DNA from: Dyella kyungheensis
GTDB lineage: Bacteria > Pseudomonadota > Gammaproteobacteria > Xanthomonadales > Rhodanobacteraceae
DNA: 64,000 bases
Reading direction: 5' to 3'
Assembly: GCF_016905005.1 (NCBI RefSeq)
Contig: NZ_JADIKC010000005.1
Span: 432,613 to 496,612 of the forward strand
Shown here one piece after another: positions 7,789 to 15,661 of the stretch. The notes below the pieces were generated by a model. It had not been told where the DNA came from, made no database searches, and saw nothing but the letters and a program-made list of their open reading frames with translations. How positions within the stretch are numbered: position 1 is the stretch's first letter; each line of letters starts with the position of its first letter. Position numbers and translations under genes: made by a program.

Positions 7789-9360
7789 TCAGGCCAGCTG
7801 CCTGACAAATCGCTCCAGCCACAGAAAGGAGATCAATGGCGCGGCGGGCGCATCGCTACGCGTGGCAGCGACCTCTCTTAGCAGTGCAAGGACGGCGCCG
7901 TGGTCGACCAGGCCGAGGTCCGCCAGCGCGCATTCCCGCAACTGCGAAGCCAGGCTCTGCTCCTGGCGGGAAATCAGCGCCGGAAGTACCGCGGAGAACG
8001 TCTCCTTGGCATAGTTCGGTGGAAAAACATCCGCACCTAAACTTGCGGCAAGGTATCTCTGCATCAAGGCGCGGCGATGGCGGCTTGCGGGTGGAAGCCG
8101 ATAGCAGAAAGCCACCAGCCGTGGATCGCTCAACGGATTGACCGGCCACAAACCGTGCCGGAGCAAGTGTGGCGCCTGGCATGTTCCTGCGAGAAGCGAG
8201 GATACGGGAATCGGTCCTGCGGGAGCATCGAACAGGCGCGACGAATCAACGGTAGCCTGCGCGCGGGACGTCAGCAGACCGGTCGCGTGGTATCTGGCTT
8301 GCTCGACGAGTTCGCCGCTGGTGTCCGTATGCCGTGTTGTCTCGCTCTGGTAGGTCGGAAACAGTTCATCGCCACCGACGCCGGTGAAAAGCAGCTCGCA
8401 TCCCTGTGCCCTGGCCTTCCCCCAGAGACTGTCGAACGCTTCGAGATACAGTTCCGCATGGGGATACACTCTCGTCTCGCCAGGCTGCAGATCCAGCGTC
8501 GGCAGATGGGCATCGATGTCCACGGTTTCATCGATCAGGCGGAGTCGCTCCACGATCTTCGTCCGGCGCGCGACCTGGCTCTTCCTTTCGTCCCCGTCGA
8601 GCAGGATGCCCTTGCTGGCGACAACGCCGTATGCCTTCGTCAGTGCGCAGGCAACGGTGGCCGAGTCCATGCCGCCGCTGAGCTCCGTCGCGATACGACC
8701 ACTTGATGTGGGGCGCGATGAAACGATGCCGTGCAGGATCTTCCCGAACGCCTCGTCTGCCTCTGCGTCATCCAGGGGCTCCGGTGACTGCGCGCTCGTA
8801 TCGATAGCCGCAGGATAGTGATAGTGCGCTTTTCCCGGCTCCGCGAAGAGCATCGCCCGCTCGGTGAGCATGGTGATGCCGGAGCAGATGTGCTGTGCCG
8901 AGTAGATCGAGCCGAGCGCGAGAAAGCGACTGGCAATGTCGAGGTCGATCGAAAGGGGCCCGGCCAGAAAATCCGCGAGGTCCCAGGAAAGCGTGAGCGC
9001 GCTGGTCTTCGCACGGCAATAAAGCGGCGCGGCGCCATACATCCCGGCCCGGATCTTTATTCGATGGCCCGCCTTCGCGACCTCGATCATCACGTAGTCA
9101 AGCGGCCACATGACGCACGCGCGATGCAGTTCGGCAAAGTGCTGCGCATCGAGAGGGCCATCGATCACATTCGCGTGCAACGACATGCTCGCGTGACGCT
9201 CCCGGACCACGAAGATCCACTGGCCCTCCGTATGCGCGAACAGCGTTTCCAGCGCGGAGTGCGCGTACGGTTCTATCCGGCTCCCGCCTATCGTCAGCGC
9301 GCCCTCGCGCCACTCCGGCTGATGTGACAGGTCATGCAGTGCGATCTCTGCCTTGAGCAT
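7789..9360 (-). CDS. Asparagine-synthetase-fold enzyme lacking the glutaminase Cys; likely peptide-modifying ligase (523 aa)
   Basis: Two-domain relative of asparagine synthetase B. Residues about 1-200 are a degraded Ntn-glutaminase domain: the protein starts MLKAE with no Cys at position 2, so it should not release ammonia from glutamine, though GMYGAAPLYCRAKT keeps the fold. Residues about 205-520 are the ATP-pyrophosphatase domain, with the PP-loop SGGMDS at 228-233 and GVGGDELF at 327-334. Enzymes of this make-up, such as the lasso-peptide cyclase McjC and beta-lactam synthetase, adenylate a carboxylate and use a nucleophile other than glutamine-derived ammonia. It follows a 53-codon peptide gene, with a terminator-like hairpin between them. 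A peptide-modifying role is inference; an ordinary AsnB role is unlikely. Confidence 0.8.
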   Translation of the reverse strand: MLKAEIALHDLSHQPEWREGALTIGGSRIEPYAHSALETLFAHTEGQWIFVVRERHASMSLHANVIDGPLDAQHFAELHRACVMWPLDYVMIEVAKAGHRIKIRAGMYGAAPLYCRAKTSALTLSWDLADFLAGPLSIDLDIASRFLALGSIYSAQHICSGITMLTERAMLFAEPGKAHYHYPAAIDTSAQSPEPLDDAEADEAFGKILHGIVSSRPTSSGRIATELSGGMDSATVACALTKAYGVVASKGILLDGDERKSQVARRTKIVERLRLIDETVDIDAHLPTLDLQPGETRVYPHAELYLEAFDSLWGKARAQGCELLFTGVGGDELFPTYQSETTRHTDTSGELVEQARYHATGLLTSRAQATVDSSRLFDAPAGPIPVSSLLAGTCQAPHLLRHGLWPVNPLSDPRLVAFCYRLPPASRHRRALMQRYLAASLGADVFPPNYAKETFSAVLPALISRQEQSLASQLRECALADLGLVDHGAVLALLREVAATRSDAPAAPLISFLWLERFVRQLA

Positions 9361-9378
9361 AGGTTCATCCCTGATGGC

Positions 9379-9405
9379 AAAACGCCGCCCCTCGGAGGGA
9401 CGGCG
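9379..9405 (-). terminator. Intercistronic hairpin with U tract (attenuator)
   Basis: Read on the minus strand, CGCCGTCCC pairs with GGGGCGGCG (9 bp, one G-U) around a 5-base loop and is followed directly by TTTT. It lies between the stop of the 53-codon peptide gene and the start of the synthetase-like gene. Partial terminators placed like this let a precursor peptide be made in large excess over its modifying enzyme, a known arrangement in RiPP operons. Confidence 0.7.
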
Positions 9406-9446
9406 CTGTGTCGCTAGAACAGAAACTCAGCCAAGCAAGTCCCCGC

Positions 9447-9608
9447 TCAACCCCCGCTGTAATACCAGCGGGCATCCTGCGGGAATCCCATCGGCTTCAT
9501 TTCCAAAACGCCGGTCAGTGCGTCCTTTTGCATCGGACCGTCCATCTGAATCGCGAAAGGATTGCTTTCGTCGACCACGCCATCGATCTTGGCATCTAGC
9601 GTATTCAT
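9447..9608 (-). CDS. Putative modified-peptide precursor (53 aa)
   Basis: A small gene with a good ribosome site (GGAG seven bases before the ATG), 86 bases upstream of the synthetase-like gene. The N-terminal 30 residues are acidic and leader-like (MNTLDAKIDGVVDESNPFAI). The C-terminus has a compact aromatic end, MKPMGFPQDARWYYSGG. Asp45 is the only acid after Glu36; a ring closed from residue 37 or 38 to Asp45 would have 9 or 8 members, the sizes seen in lasso peptides. The tail ARWYYSGG has bulky residues suited to locking a thread. Against a canonical lasso precursor: no Thr at position -2 of those sites, no YxxP leader motif, and no B-protein genes nearby. I call it a candidate RiPP precursor of unknown class. 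Confidence 0.6.
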   Translation of the reverse strand: MNTLDAKIDGVVDESNPFAIQMDGPMQKDALTGVLEMKPMGFPQDARWYYSGG

Positions 9609-10076
9609 AACGTCACTCCATTGAGTTGGTTAGCCGCCACCCGGCGGCATCAGTGACGCTAACACGATGCTCGCCGGGCGTACCAATGCCTTGCGCGAAG
9701 AAAAACAGTTCATCGCGGAAGCGTTGCGCGTTTATTCGCGCAACCATCACTTATGTGAAGAATCATCGTGGAGGAGAAAGCTCGAGTGAATAGCACGACC
9801 TAAGGGAGTGCTTCAGTCATGCAGCCGCATCGCATAATCATGCGATTGCCTGGCGATATTTTGCGATGGACGGCCCTGCCCGTCTGCCTCAAGACGCAGG
9901 CGGACCTCAAGGCTGTCCGGTCTTGAACAAGGTTCCACTGGTGCACGCTTGATCGCGCAACCGTCTACGTATCGTCGAGGTACGCGCTGAAATGCAGCGC
10001 CGCAACCCACTCATGGCGAGCAGAAGATCATGGCGTGCCGATCCGCCCACGCCCAACATGGAGCCGTCTCGTTGCT
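9609..10076. other. Upstream region of the peptide gene
   Basis: About 470 bases without a supported gene. It contains a 6-bp GC hairpin at 9633-9648 (GCCGCC / GGCGGC, loop ACCC) just ahead of the peptide gene's ribosome site, and a longer dyad at 9829-9846 annotated separately. The stretch should hold the promoter of the peptide/synthetase unit and the 3' end of the Gfo/Idh gene transcript. Confidence 0.4.
9829..9846. promoter_or_regulatory. Perfect 7-bp inverted repeat upstream of the peptide unit
   Basis: ATCGCAT and ATGCGAT flank a 4-base centre (AATC), about 220 bases upstream of the 53-codon peptide gene and not followed by a T tract. It looks like a protein-binding dyad rather than a terminator. 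The regulator is unknown. Confidence 0.35.
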
Positions 10077-11669
10077 TTAGACGGCCCAACCGTCACGATA
10101 CTCGCGACGCAGAAACGCATTGGCCTCTGGCATGTTGGTGATGCGCATGTTCGCCGCGTCGTACTCGATCCTGCCGCCCGCGCGAAGGGATACGACGCCC
10201 AGCAGCATGACTTCCGTCAGTCGTGCGGCATACGAGAACGGCGACGATGCTTCTGCCCTTCCCTTGCAGGCATCCACCCAGTTCATTTCGTGCGAGGTCT
10301 TGATGCGCGCGAACGTTTGCGGAGGTTTGCCCACCGAATCGTGCAGCGATTGCGGCAGCAGGCGCGGGTTGGCGCCGTAGGTCTCGTGGATCAGTTTTCC
10401 CTTGTCGCCAACGTAGAGGACGCCGCCGTCCTTGCTCATCTGATCGGCTCCCAATGCGTGCAGCCCTGGCGGGAGCAGACCGCCGTCGTACCAGGTGAGC
10501 CTCACCGGCGGCTTGTTGCCGCGTGCGGGGAAGTCGTAGTGCGTCATCGTCGCCATGGGGTACGACGCTTTGTTGAACGGCGTCGAGACGGTTTCCACGG
10601 AGGTCGGAAAGCCCAGGTCCAATGACCAGAACGGGGAGTCGATCAGGTGCGCCCCCATGTCGCCGATGGCGCCCACGCCCCAATCCACCCAGCCGCGCCA
10701 GTTGAACGGGTGATACACGGGGTGATAGTCGACGACGGGACCAGGGCCAAGGAAGAGATCCCATGCCAGCCCTTCCGGTTTCGGATAGTTGCCGACCATG
10801 GCGTTGGCGAGCCGATCCATCACCGCGCCCTCGTTCCAGTTGGCGTCGTCCGGCTGCGGTCGTGCTTGCGGGCGTGGAATGCCCTGCGGCCAGTAGGCAA
10901 GCGGGCGATTCGTCCAGACGTGGACTTCGCGAACATCGCCGATCGCTCCGGCAGCGATGTACTCGTTGATCAAGCGGGCGTCGTCGGTCGAGTGACCCTG
11001 GTTTCCCATCTGCGTGACGAGCCTGGGGTTGTCTTTCGCCTTCCTGGACAGTTCGCGGGCTTCGAAGATCGACCAGGTGAGCGGCTTCTGCAGATAGACG
11101 TGCTTGCCATGGCTCATCGCCGCGCTGGCGATCACGGCATGCAGGTGATCTGGCGTCGCAATGAACACCGCGTCGATGTCCTTCTGCTGCTCGAGCATCC
11201 GGCGGTAATCGGTGTAGCGCTTGATCGCATTGAACTTGCCGGCAAGCAGCCTGGTCTGCGTGATCTCGTCCTGCAGCGCCTGGCGTTCTTTAGCGGTCTG
11301 CGCCTTGTCCAGGCGTGCCTGCGCTTTTTCCAGGCCGTCGACCATCCCGTGAAAGGACTTGTCCGTGTAGTGCCAGTCCACATCGCACATCGCGACGATG
11401 TTCTCGCCGGCCAGGGCGCGCATGTTGTGCATGCCCATGCCGCCGACACCGATGCCGGCGATGTTCAATCGATCGCTGGGCGGCGTATGGCCGGGTCCGC
11501 CCAGGACGTGGCGAGGCACGATCATCAGGCCGGCCGCGGCGATGGCGGTGCCTGTGAGGAATTCGCGGCGTGAGATCTTGCCGCCCATCGGCGTATCCGC
11601 GGAATCGCCTGCGGCGCGGTGGTCCTGCTCTTCTTTCGCGATCTTCGATTCGTCCGTCATGCGTTGCAA
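10077..11669 (-). CDS. Tat-exported Gfo/Idh/MocA-family oxidoreductase (530 aa)
   Basis: NAD(P)-dependent sugar oxidoreductase made for the periplasm. A twin-arginine signal (KISRREFLTGTAIAAAGLMI) sits at residues about 31-50. A Rossmann fold follows (NIAGIGVGGMGMHNMRAL), then TPDHLHAVIASAAMSHGKHV and YLQKPLT, the family's lysine-proline motif (usually EKP). The second half is the alpha/beta substrate domain. The long form suits exported members that keep a bound cofactor; some related Tat proteins are GH109 glycosidases, an alternative I cannot exclude. It lies 79 bases downstream of the LacI gene on the same strand and probably belongs to the 3-keto-sugar locus. The start could also be the ATG three codons in. 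Confidence 0.85.
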   Translation of the reverse strand: MQRMTDESKIAKEEQDHRAAGDSADTPMGGKISRREFLTGTAIAAAGLMIVPRHVLGGPGHTPPSDRLNIAGIGVGGMGMHNMRALAGENIVAMCDVDWHYTDKSFHGMVDGLEKAQARLDKAQTAKERQALQDEITQTRLLAGKFNAIKRYTDYRRMLEQQKDIDAVFIATPDHLHAVIASAAMSHGKHVYLQKPLTWSIFEARELSRKAKDNPRLVTQMGNQGHSTDDARLINEYIAAGAIGDVREVHVWTNRPLAYWPQGIPRPQARPQPDDANWNEGAVMDRLANAMVGNYPKPEGLAWDLFLGPGPVVDYHPVYHPFNWRGWVDWGVGAIGDMGAHLIDSPFWSLDLGFPTSVETVSTPFNKASYPMATMTHYDFPARGNKPPVRLTWYDGGLLPPGLHALGADQMSKDGGVLYVGDKGKLIHETYGANPRLLPQSLHDSVGKPPQTFARIKTSHEMNWVDACKGRAEASSPFSYAARLTEVMLLGVVSLRAGGRIEYDAANMRITNMPEANAFLRREYRDGWAV

Positions 11670-11748
11670 TCCCGGGTTGAATATCGATATCCGATCCGCT
11701 GCATTCTGGTCACATTGGGATCAGGGCATCAAGATGAAATGGTGAGCG

Positions 11749-12825
11749 TTATTTGTTCGCGGCGCGCGGCGGCGCGGTCGAGCCTCGTACGATCAATTCC
11801 GCAGACAGGATGCGCTTGCGGGGTGGTACCTCGGGATCGTTGAGCAGTTCGATCAACATGCTCATCGCTTCGCGCCCCAGTGCGTTCTTCGGTTGGGCGA
11901 CAGTACTCAGCGCCGGCGTGGTGTAGCGGGCGAAGCGGATATCGTCGAAGCCGACCACCGACACATCGTCGGGTACACGCAGATTCCGCGCGCTCAGGGC
12001 GCGCATGGCGCCGATGGCCATTTCGTCGTTGGCACAGAACACCGCCGTGAATGCCTGGCCGCGGGAGAGCAGCGATTCGATGGCCCGCTCGCCGGCCTCG
12101 ATGGAGAAATCGCCGGAAACCGTCAATGCGGGTTTGGCCGGCACTTTGGCGCGTTGCAGGGCAAGCCGATAACCCTGCTCGCGATCCACGCAGATCGGGC
12201 TGGCCGGCGGACCGCCGACAAAGGCGATCTGGCGATGACCCAGCATCAACAGATAGTCGACCGCCACACCCGCAGCGGCGACGTTGTCCACGTAGACGCT
12301 GGAGATATGCGCGTCCTTGACGTATTCGCACGCATTGACCACGGGAAGCCGACCCTGGATCGGAATCGACGGCACCCGGGGAGACATGGTGATGATGCCG
12401 TCGGCCTGGCGCGCAGCCACCATGTCGGCATAGGACTGTTCGCGGACCAGGCTGCCCTGCGTTTCGCCCAACAGCACGCAATAGCCGCTCTCATGCGCTA
12501 CCTGCTCGATGCCGCGGATCACCTCGGAGAAGAATGGATTGGCGATATCCGGCAGCAAGGCAATGATCAGCCGCGTGCGCGCCGTGCGCAGGTTGCGCGC
12601 AAGTGCGTTGGGCGTGTAGCCCAGTCGCCTGACCACGTCGTGGATGTGCTTGCGCGTCTTTTCGCTGACGATCTCCGGGCGCTGCAAGGCGCGAGAGACG
12701 GTGGCGACCGAAACATTGGCGGCAGCGGCAATCTCTTTGACCGTGCGCACGCGCGCGGGCTGCTTCGCCAGCTTGGCCACTGAGCCTTTGCCCGGCCGCT
12801 TGGTCTTGGAGCCATCTCCACTCAC
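11749..12825 (-). CDS. LacI-family transcriptional regulator (358 aa)
   Basis: LacI/GalR repressor. The helix-turn-helix VKEIAAAANVSVATVSRALQ lies at about residues 30-49, followed by a hinge (NALARNLRTARTR) and a periplasmic-binding-protein-like sugar domain (LLPDIANPFFSEVIRGIEQ through VVGFDDIRFARYTTPALSTV). An open frame extends upstream to 12939, but the GTG at 12825 has a strong AAGGAGGGGAACCG before it and the extension would run over a putative operator, so I use the GTG. The 27-residue basic lead-in before the helix-turn-helix is longer than usual. It is divergent from the eight-gene carbohydrate operon it presumably controls; the ligand is probably a keto-sugar or glycoside (inference). 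Confidence 0.92.
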   Translation of the reverse strand: MSGDGSKTKRPGKGSVAKLAKQPARVRTVKEIAAAANVSVATVSRALQRPEIVSEKTRKHIHDVVRRLGYTPNALARNLRTARTRLIIALLPDIANPFFSEVIRGIEQVAHESGYCVLLGETQGSLVREQSYADMVAARQADGIITMSPRVPSIPIQGRLPVVNACEYVKDAHISSVYVDNVAAAGVAVDYLLMLGHRQIAFVGGPPASPICVDREQGYRLALQRAKVPAKPALTVSGDFSIEAGERAIESLLSRGQAFTAVFCANDEMAIGAMRALSARNLRVPDDVSVVGFDDIRFARYTTPALSTVAQPKNALGREAMSMLIELLNDPEVPPRKRILSAELIVRGSTAPPRAANK

Positions 12826-12938
12826 CGGTTCCCCTCCTTGTTGCGCCTGCGCTGGCGACCATACCACCGCCAGTCGGCCTGCCACCTGTTTGCCGAGGCG
12901 CTTGTTCACGGGCGAACGCCTTCGTTTGCTGCGCTGCA

Positions 12939-12954
12939 ATGTAATGGATTACAT
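12939..12954. promoter_or_regulatory. LacI-type operator candidate 1
   Basis: ATGTAATGGATTACAT is a palindrome with 7-bp arms and a GG centre. Its TGTAAT half-sites match those of the second palindrome 130 bases away. It lies upstream of the chosen LacI start. Binding by the adjacent LacI protein is inference. Confidence 0.55.
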
Positions 12955-13067
12955 GAAAGCATTGCACGGGCGTTTGCACATCTGTTACATAAACCCGCCG
13001 CTTTCCCGCGATATTTAGACATTTTTAGACGCAGGGCAAGTGGCACCGAAGTGCAAGTGGCTGGAAA

Positions 13068-13085
13068 AATGTAATCGAATACATT
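13068..13085. promoter_or_regulatory. LacI-type operator candidate 2
   Basis: AATGTAATCGAATACATT has the central CG and TGTA/TACA half-sites expected of LacI-family operators, with a single mismatched pair around the centre. It sits about 130 bases before the first gene of the divergent operon and shares half-sites with the 12939-12954 palindrome, so a looping repressor is plausible. Confidence 0.55.
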
Positions 13086-13213
13086 TCTTGAGCGCAGCAT
13101 CGCGTCGGAGGGGACATGTCGGGTCGGCCCGTATCGTGCATGGCTAAAGCACCGCTTGCAGCGCCTGTGCGCGGCCGTTGCCATCGCAGTTGCAACGCCT
13201 CCGGGTGCGCTCG

Positions 13214-14407
13214 ATGAGCAGGCTTGGCATGGGGCTGGTCGGTCCCGGCTTCATTGCGGCGCATCACCTCGATGCGGTTCGCCGCCTTGGCAACGTCGAC
13301 GTGATCGGCGTTGCCGGATCGAGCCCCGAGTCGACCCAGCGGCGCGCCGCTGAACTGGGTGTGGGACGCGCGTACGAGAACTATCAACGCCTGCTCGATG
13401 ATCCGGCCGTGCACGTCGTGCACAACACCACCCCCAATCACCTGCATAAAGAGGTCTCGCTGGCCGCGCTTCGCGCCGGCAAGCATGTGATCTCGGATAA
13501 ACCGCTGGCGAGCAGTGCCAAGGAAAGCCGCGAGTTGTTCGAAGCCGCGCGCGCTTCCGGCCTGGCCCATGTGGTGACGTTCAATTATCGCGGCCATGCG
13601 CTGGTCCAGCAGGCACGCAGCATGATCGCCAATGGCGAACTTGGTGCGCCGGTGTTCGTGCATGGCTGTTACCTGCAGGACTGGTTGACCGACGAGCGCA
13701 CGTACTCGTGGCGCCTCGACCCGAGTCTGGGAGGCGCAAGCTCTGCACTTGGCGATATCGGCTCGCACTGGTGCGATCTGGCCGAGCATGTGACCGGCTC
13801 ACGGATCGTCGCGGTACTGGCCGACCTGCATACCGCCGTACCTCTTCGACAGGTGGCGGCGACCGCCAGCCGGGCCTTCGATGCATCGACCGACACAGCG
13901 CGACGCGAAGTGAAGATCACCAGCGAAGATCTCGCGAGTGTCCTGCTGCGTTTCGACAACGGCGCGCGCGGTTCCCTCGTGGTCGGCCAGGTTTTGCCGG
14001 GGCACAAGAACGATCTGCGCCTGGAGGTCAACGGCCGCCAGGCATCGCTGGCATGGCGGCAAGAGCAACCCAACGAGCTGTGGCTGGGTCATCACGCGCA
14101 GGCCAATGCGCTGATCGCGAAAGATCCTGCCCGGCTCGATCCTTCCGCACGCAGCTATGCGCATCTGCCGGCCGGTCATCCGGAAGCGTGGGCGGATGCG
14201 TTCCGAAACCTGATCGCCGACGCCTATCGATGGATTGCCGATGGTGCCCGGCCGGAACACAAGCCCGCCGCATTGCCAACCTTCGCCGACGGCTACCGCA
14301 ACAGCCTGGTGATCGACGCCATGCTCCGCAGCGACGCCTCCGGTGGCATCTGGCAGCCAGTCGAACACGTTGACGAATCGCAACTCACTACAGGGACACC
14401 CGCATGA
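13214..14407 (+). CDS. Gfo/Idh/MocA-family oxidoreductase (397 aa)
   Basis: Cytoplasmic NAD(P)-dependent sugar dehydrogenase or reductase. The Rossmann fold starts MSRLGMGLVGPGFIAAHHLD and carries TPNHLHKEVSLAALRAGKHV followed by ISDKPL, the family's catalytic lysine-proline motif in the DKP form. GDIGSHWCDLAEHVTG holds the conserved aspartate-histidine of the active site. An open frame starts 12 codons earlier, but the chosen ATG places the Rossmann strand at the N-terminus as in relatives. It is the first gene of the divergent carbohydrate operon and overlaps the MFS gene by 4 bases (ATGA). A likely job is reducing or oxidising a 3-keto-sugar after import. Confidence 0.88.
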   Translation: MSRLGMGLVGPGFIAAHHLDAVRRLGNVDVIGVAGSSPESTQRRAAELGVGRAYENYQRLLDDPAVHVVHNTTPNHLHKEVSLAALRAGKHVISDKPLASSAKESRELFEAARASGLAHVVTFNYRGHALVQQARSMIANGELGAPVFVHGCYLQDWLTDERTYSWRLDPSLGGASSALGDIGSHWCDLAEHVTGSRIVAVLADLHTAVPLRQVAATASRAFDASTDTARREVKITSEDLASVLLRFDNGARGSLVVGQVLPGHKNDLRLEVNGRQASLAWRQEQPNELWLGHHAQANALIAKDPARLDPSARSYAHLPAGHPEAWADAFRNLIADAYRWIADGARPEHKPAALPTFADGYRNSLVIDAMLRSDASGGIWQPVEHVDESQLTTGTPA

Positions 14408-15621
14408 AGTGGCGCCTTCGCTTGATGATGCTGCTCGAGTATGCGATCTGGGGCGCCTGGTACGTCACCGTCGGCACCTGGCTCGGCAAGACGCTGCACT
14501 TCAGCGGCCAGGAGATCGGGGCGATCGCCGGTACCACCGCCATTGGCGCGATGATCTCGCCGTTGTTTGTCGGCCTGCTCGCCGACCGCCTGTTCGATAC
14601 GCGTGGCGTGCTGGCCGTGCTGCATCTGCTCGGTGCTGCCTTGCTGGTGCTGGCGGCGCAGCAGCAGGCCTTCGCCCTGCTTTACGCCGTGCTGCTGATC
14701 TACAGCCTCTGCTATATGCCGACATTGGCGCTGACCACCTCGCTCGCCATGCGCCACATCGACGATCCGCGCGAAGAGTTCGGCGCCATCCGTGTGTTCG
14801 GCACCATCGGTTGGATCGTCGTCGGACTGATCGTCGGCACCTGGGGCGTGGAGGCCACTGCGTCGCCATTGCATCTGGCGGCAGGATTGTCGGTGGCGAT
14901 GGCGGTGTATTGCATCACCCTGCCCGCCACGCCGCCGCTGGCACGCCACCAGCGCTTCGTCTGGCAACACGCATTGCCGCTGGAGTCGCTGCATCTGCTG
15001 CGCGATCGCTCGATGGCGGTATTCGCGCTGGCCTCGTTCCTGATCTGCATTCCGCTGCAGTTCTACTACGCCTTCACCAACTTGTTCCTCAATGAGGCAG
15101 GCGTGGTCAACGCTGCCGGCAAGATGACCGGCGGGCAGATGTCGGAGCTGCTGTGCATGCTGCTTATTCCCTGGTTCTTCCGGCGCCTGGGCGTGAAGTA
15201 CATGCTCGCCGTCGGCATGCTGGCCTGGGTGCTGCGCTATGCCTTCTTTGCCTTCGGCAATGCGGATCAGCTGATGTGGATGTTCTGGCTGGGCATCATC
15301 CTGCACGGCATCTGCTTCGATTTCTTCTTCGTGGTCGGCCAGATCTATATCGATCGCGAGGCGCCATCGGCGCTGCGTGCCGCCACCCAGGGTCTGATCA
15401 CGTTCCTCACCTACGGCCTGGGCATGTTCGTCGGCTCGTGGCTATCGGGCGTGGTCGTCGACGCCTATGCGCATCCCACCGCGCAAGGCGGCGTCATGCA
15501 CGACTGGCATGGCATCTGGCTGATTGCCGGCGCATGCGCCGCCTTCGTGCTGGTGCTGTTCGTGTTGCTGTTCAAGGACCGCAAGGCGGCCGTCGCGCGT
15601 GCCGTTGCAAGCACCGTCTGA
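14404..15621 (+). CDS. MFS transporter, nucleoside:H+ symporter-like (405 aa)
   Basis: Inner-membrane major-facilitator protein with about 12 hydrophobic helices. The start (LRLMMLLEYAIWGAWYVTVG) and the loop FGAIRVFGTIGWIVVGL resemble the nucleoside:H+ symporter (NupG/XapB) branch, a branch also found as sugar or glycoside importer in keto-sugar loci. It is translationally coupled to the upstream Gfo/Idh gene. In this context it most likely brings in the oxidised sugar or glycoside; the substrate is inference from the neighbours. Confidence 0.85.
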   Translation: MKWRLRLMMLLEYAIWGAWYVTVGTWLGKTLHFSGQEIGAIAGTTAIGAMISPLFVGLLADRLFDTRGVLAVLHLLGAALLVLAAQQQAFALLYAVLLIYSLCYMPTLALTTSLAMRHIDDPREEFGAIRVFGTIGWIVVGLIVGTWGVEATASPLHLAAGLSVAMAVYCITLPATPPLARHQRFVWQHALPLESLHLLRDRSMAVFALASFLICIPLQFYYAFTNLFLNEAGVVNAAGKMTGGQMSELLCMLLIPWFFRRLGVKYMLAVGMLAWVLRYAFFAFGNADQLMWMFWLGIILHGICFDFFFVVGQIYIDREAPSALRAATQGLITFLTYGLGMFVGSWLSGVVVDAYAHPTAQGGVMHDWHGIWLIAGACAAFVLVLFVLLFKDRKAAVARAVASTV

Positions 15622-15661
15622 TCTCCCTCCCCCACCCTTCGGCCATCCAGGAGAATCGTTG

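Noticed and set aside
7789..9608. Canonical lasso-peptide cluster
   Set aside because: The ligase and small peptide fit in outline, but the leader lacks Thr(-2) and YxxP, and no RRE (B1), transglutaminase-like protease (B2), ABC exporter or isopeptidase gene lies within about 2 kb. Reported as an unclassified candidate instead.
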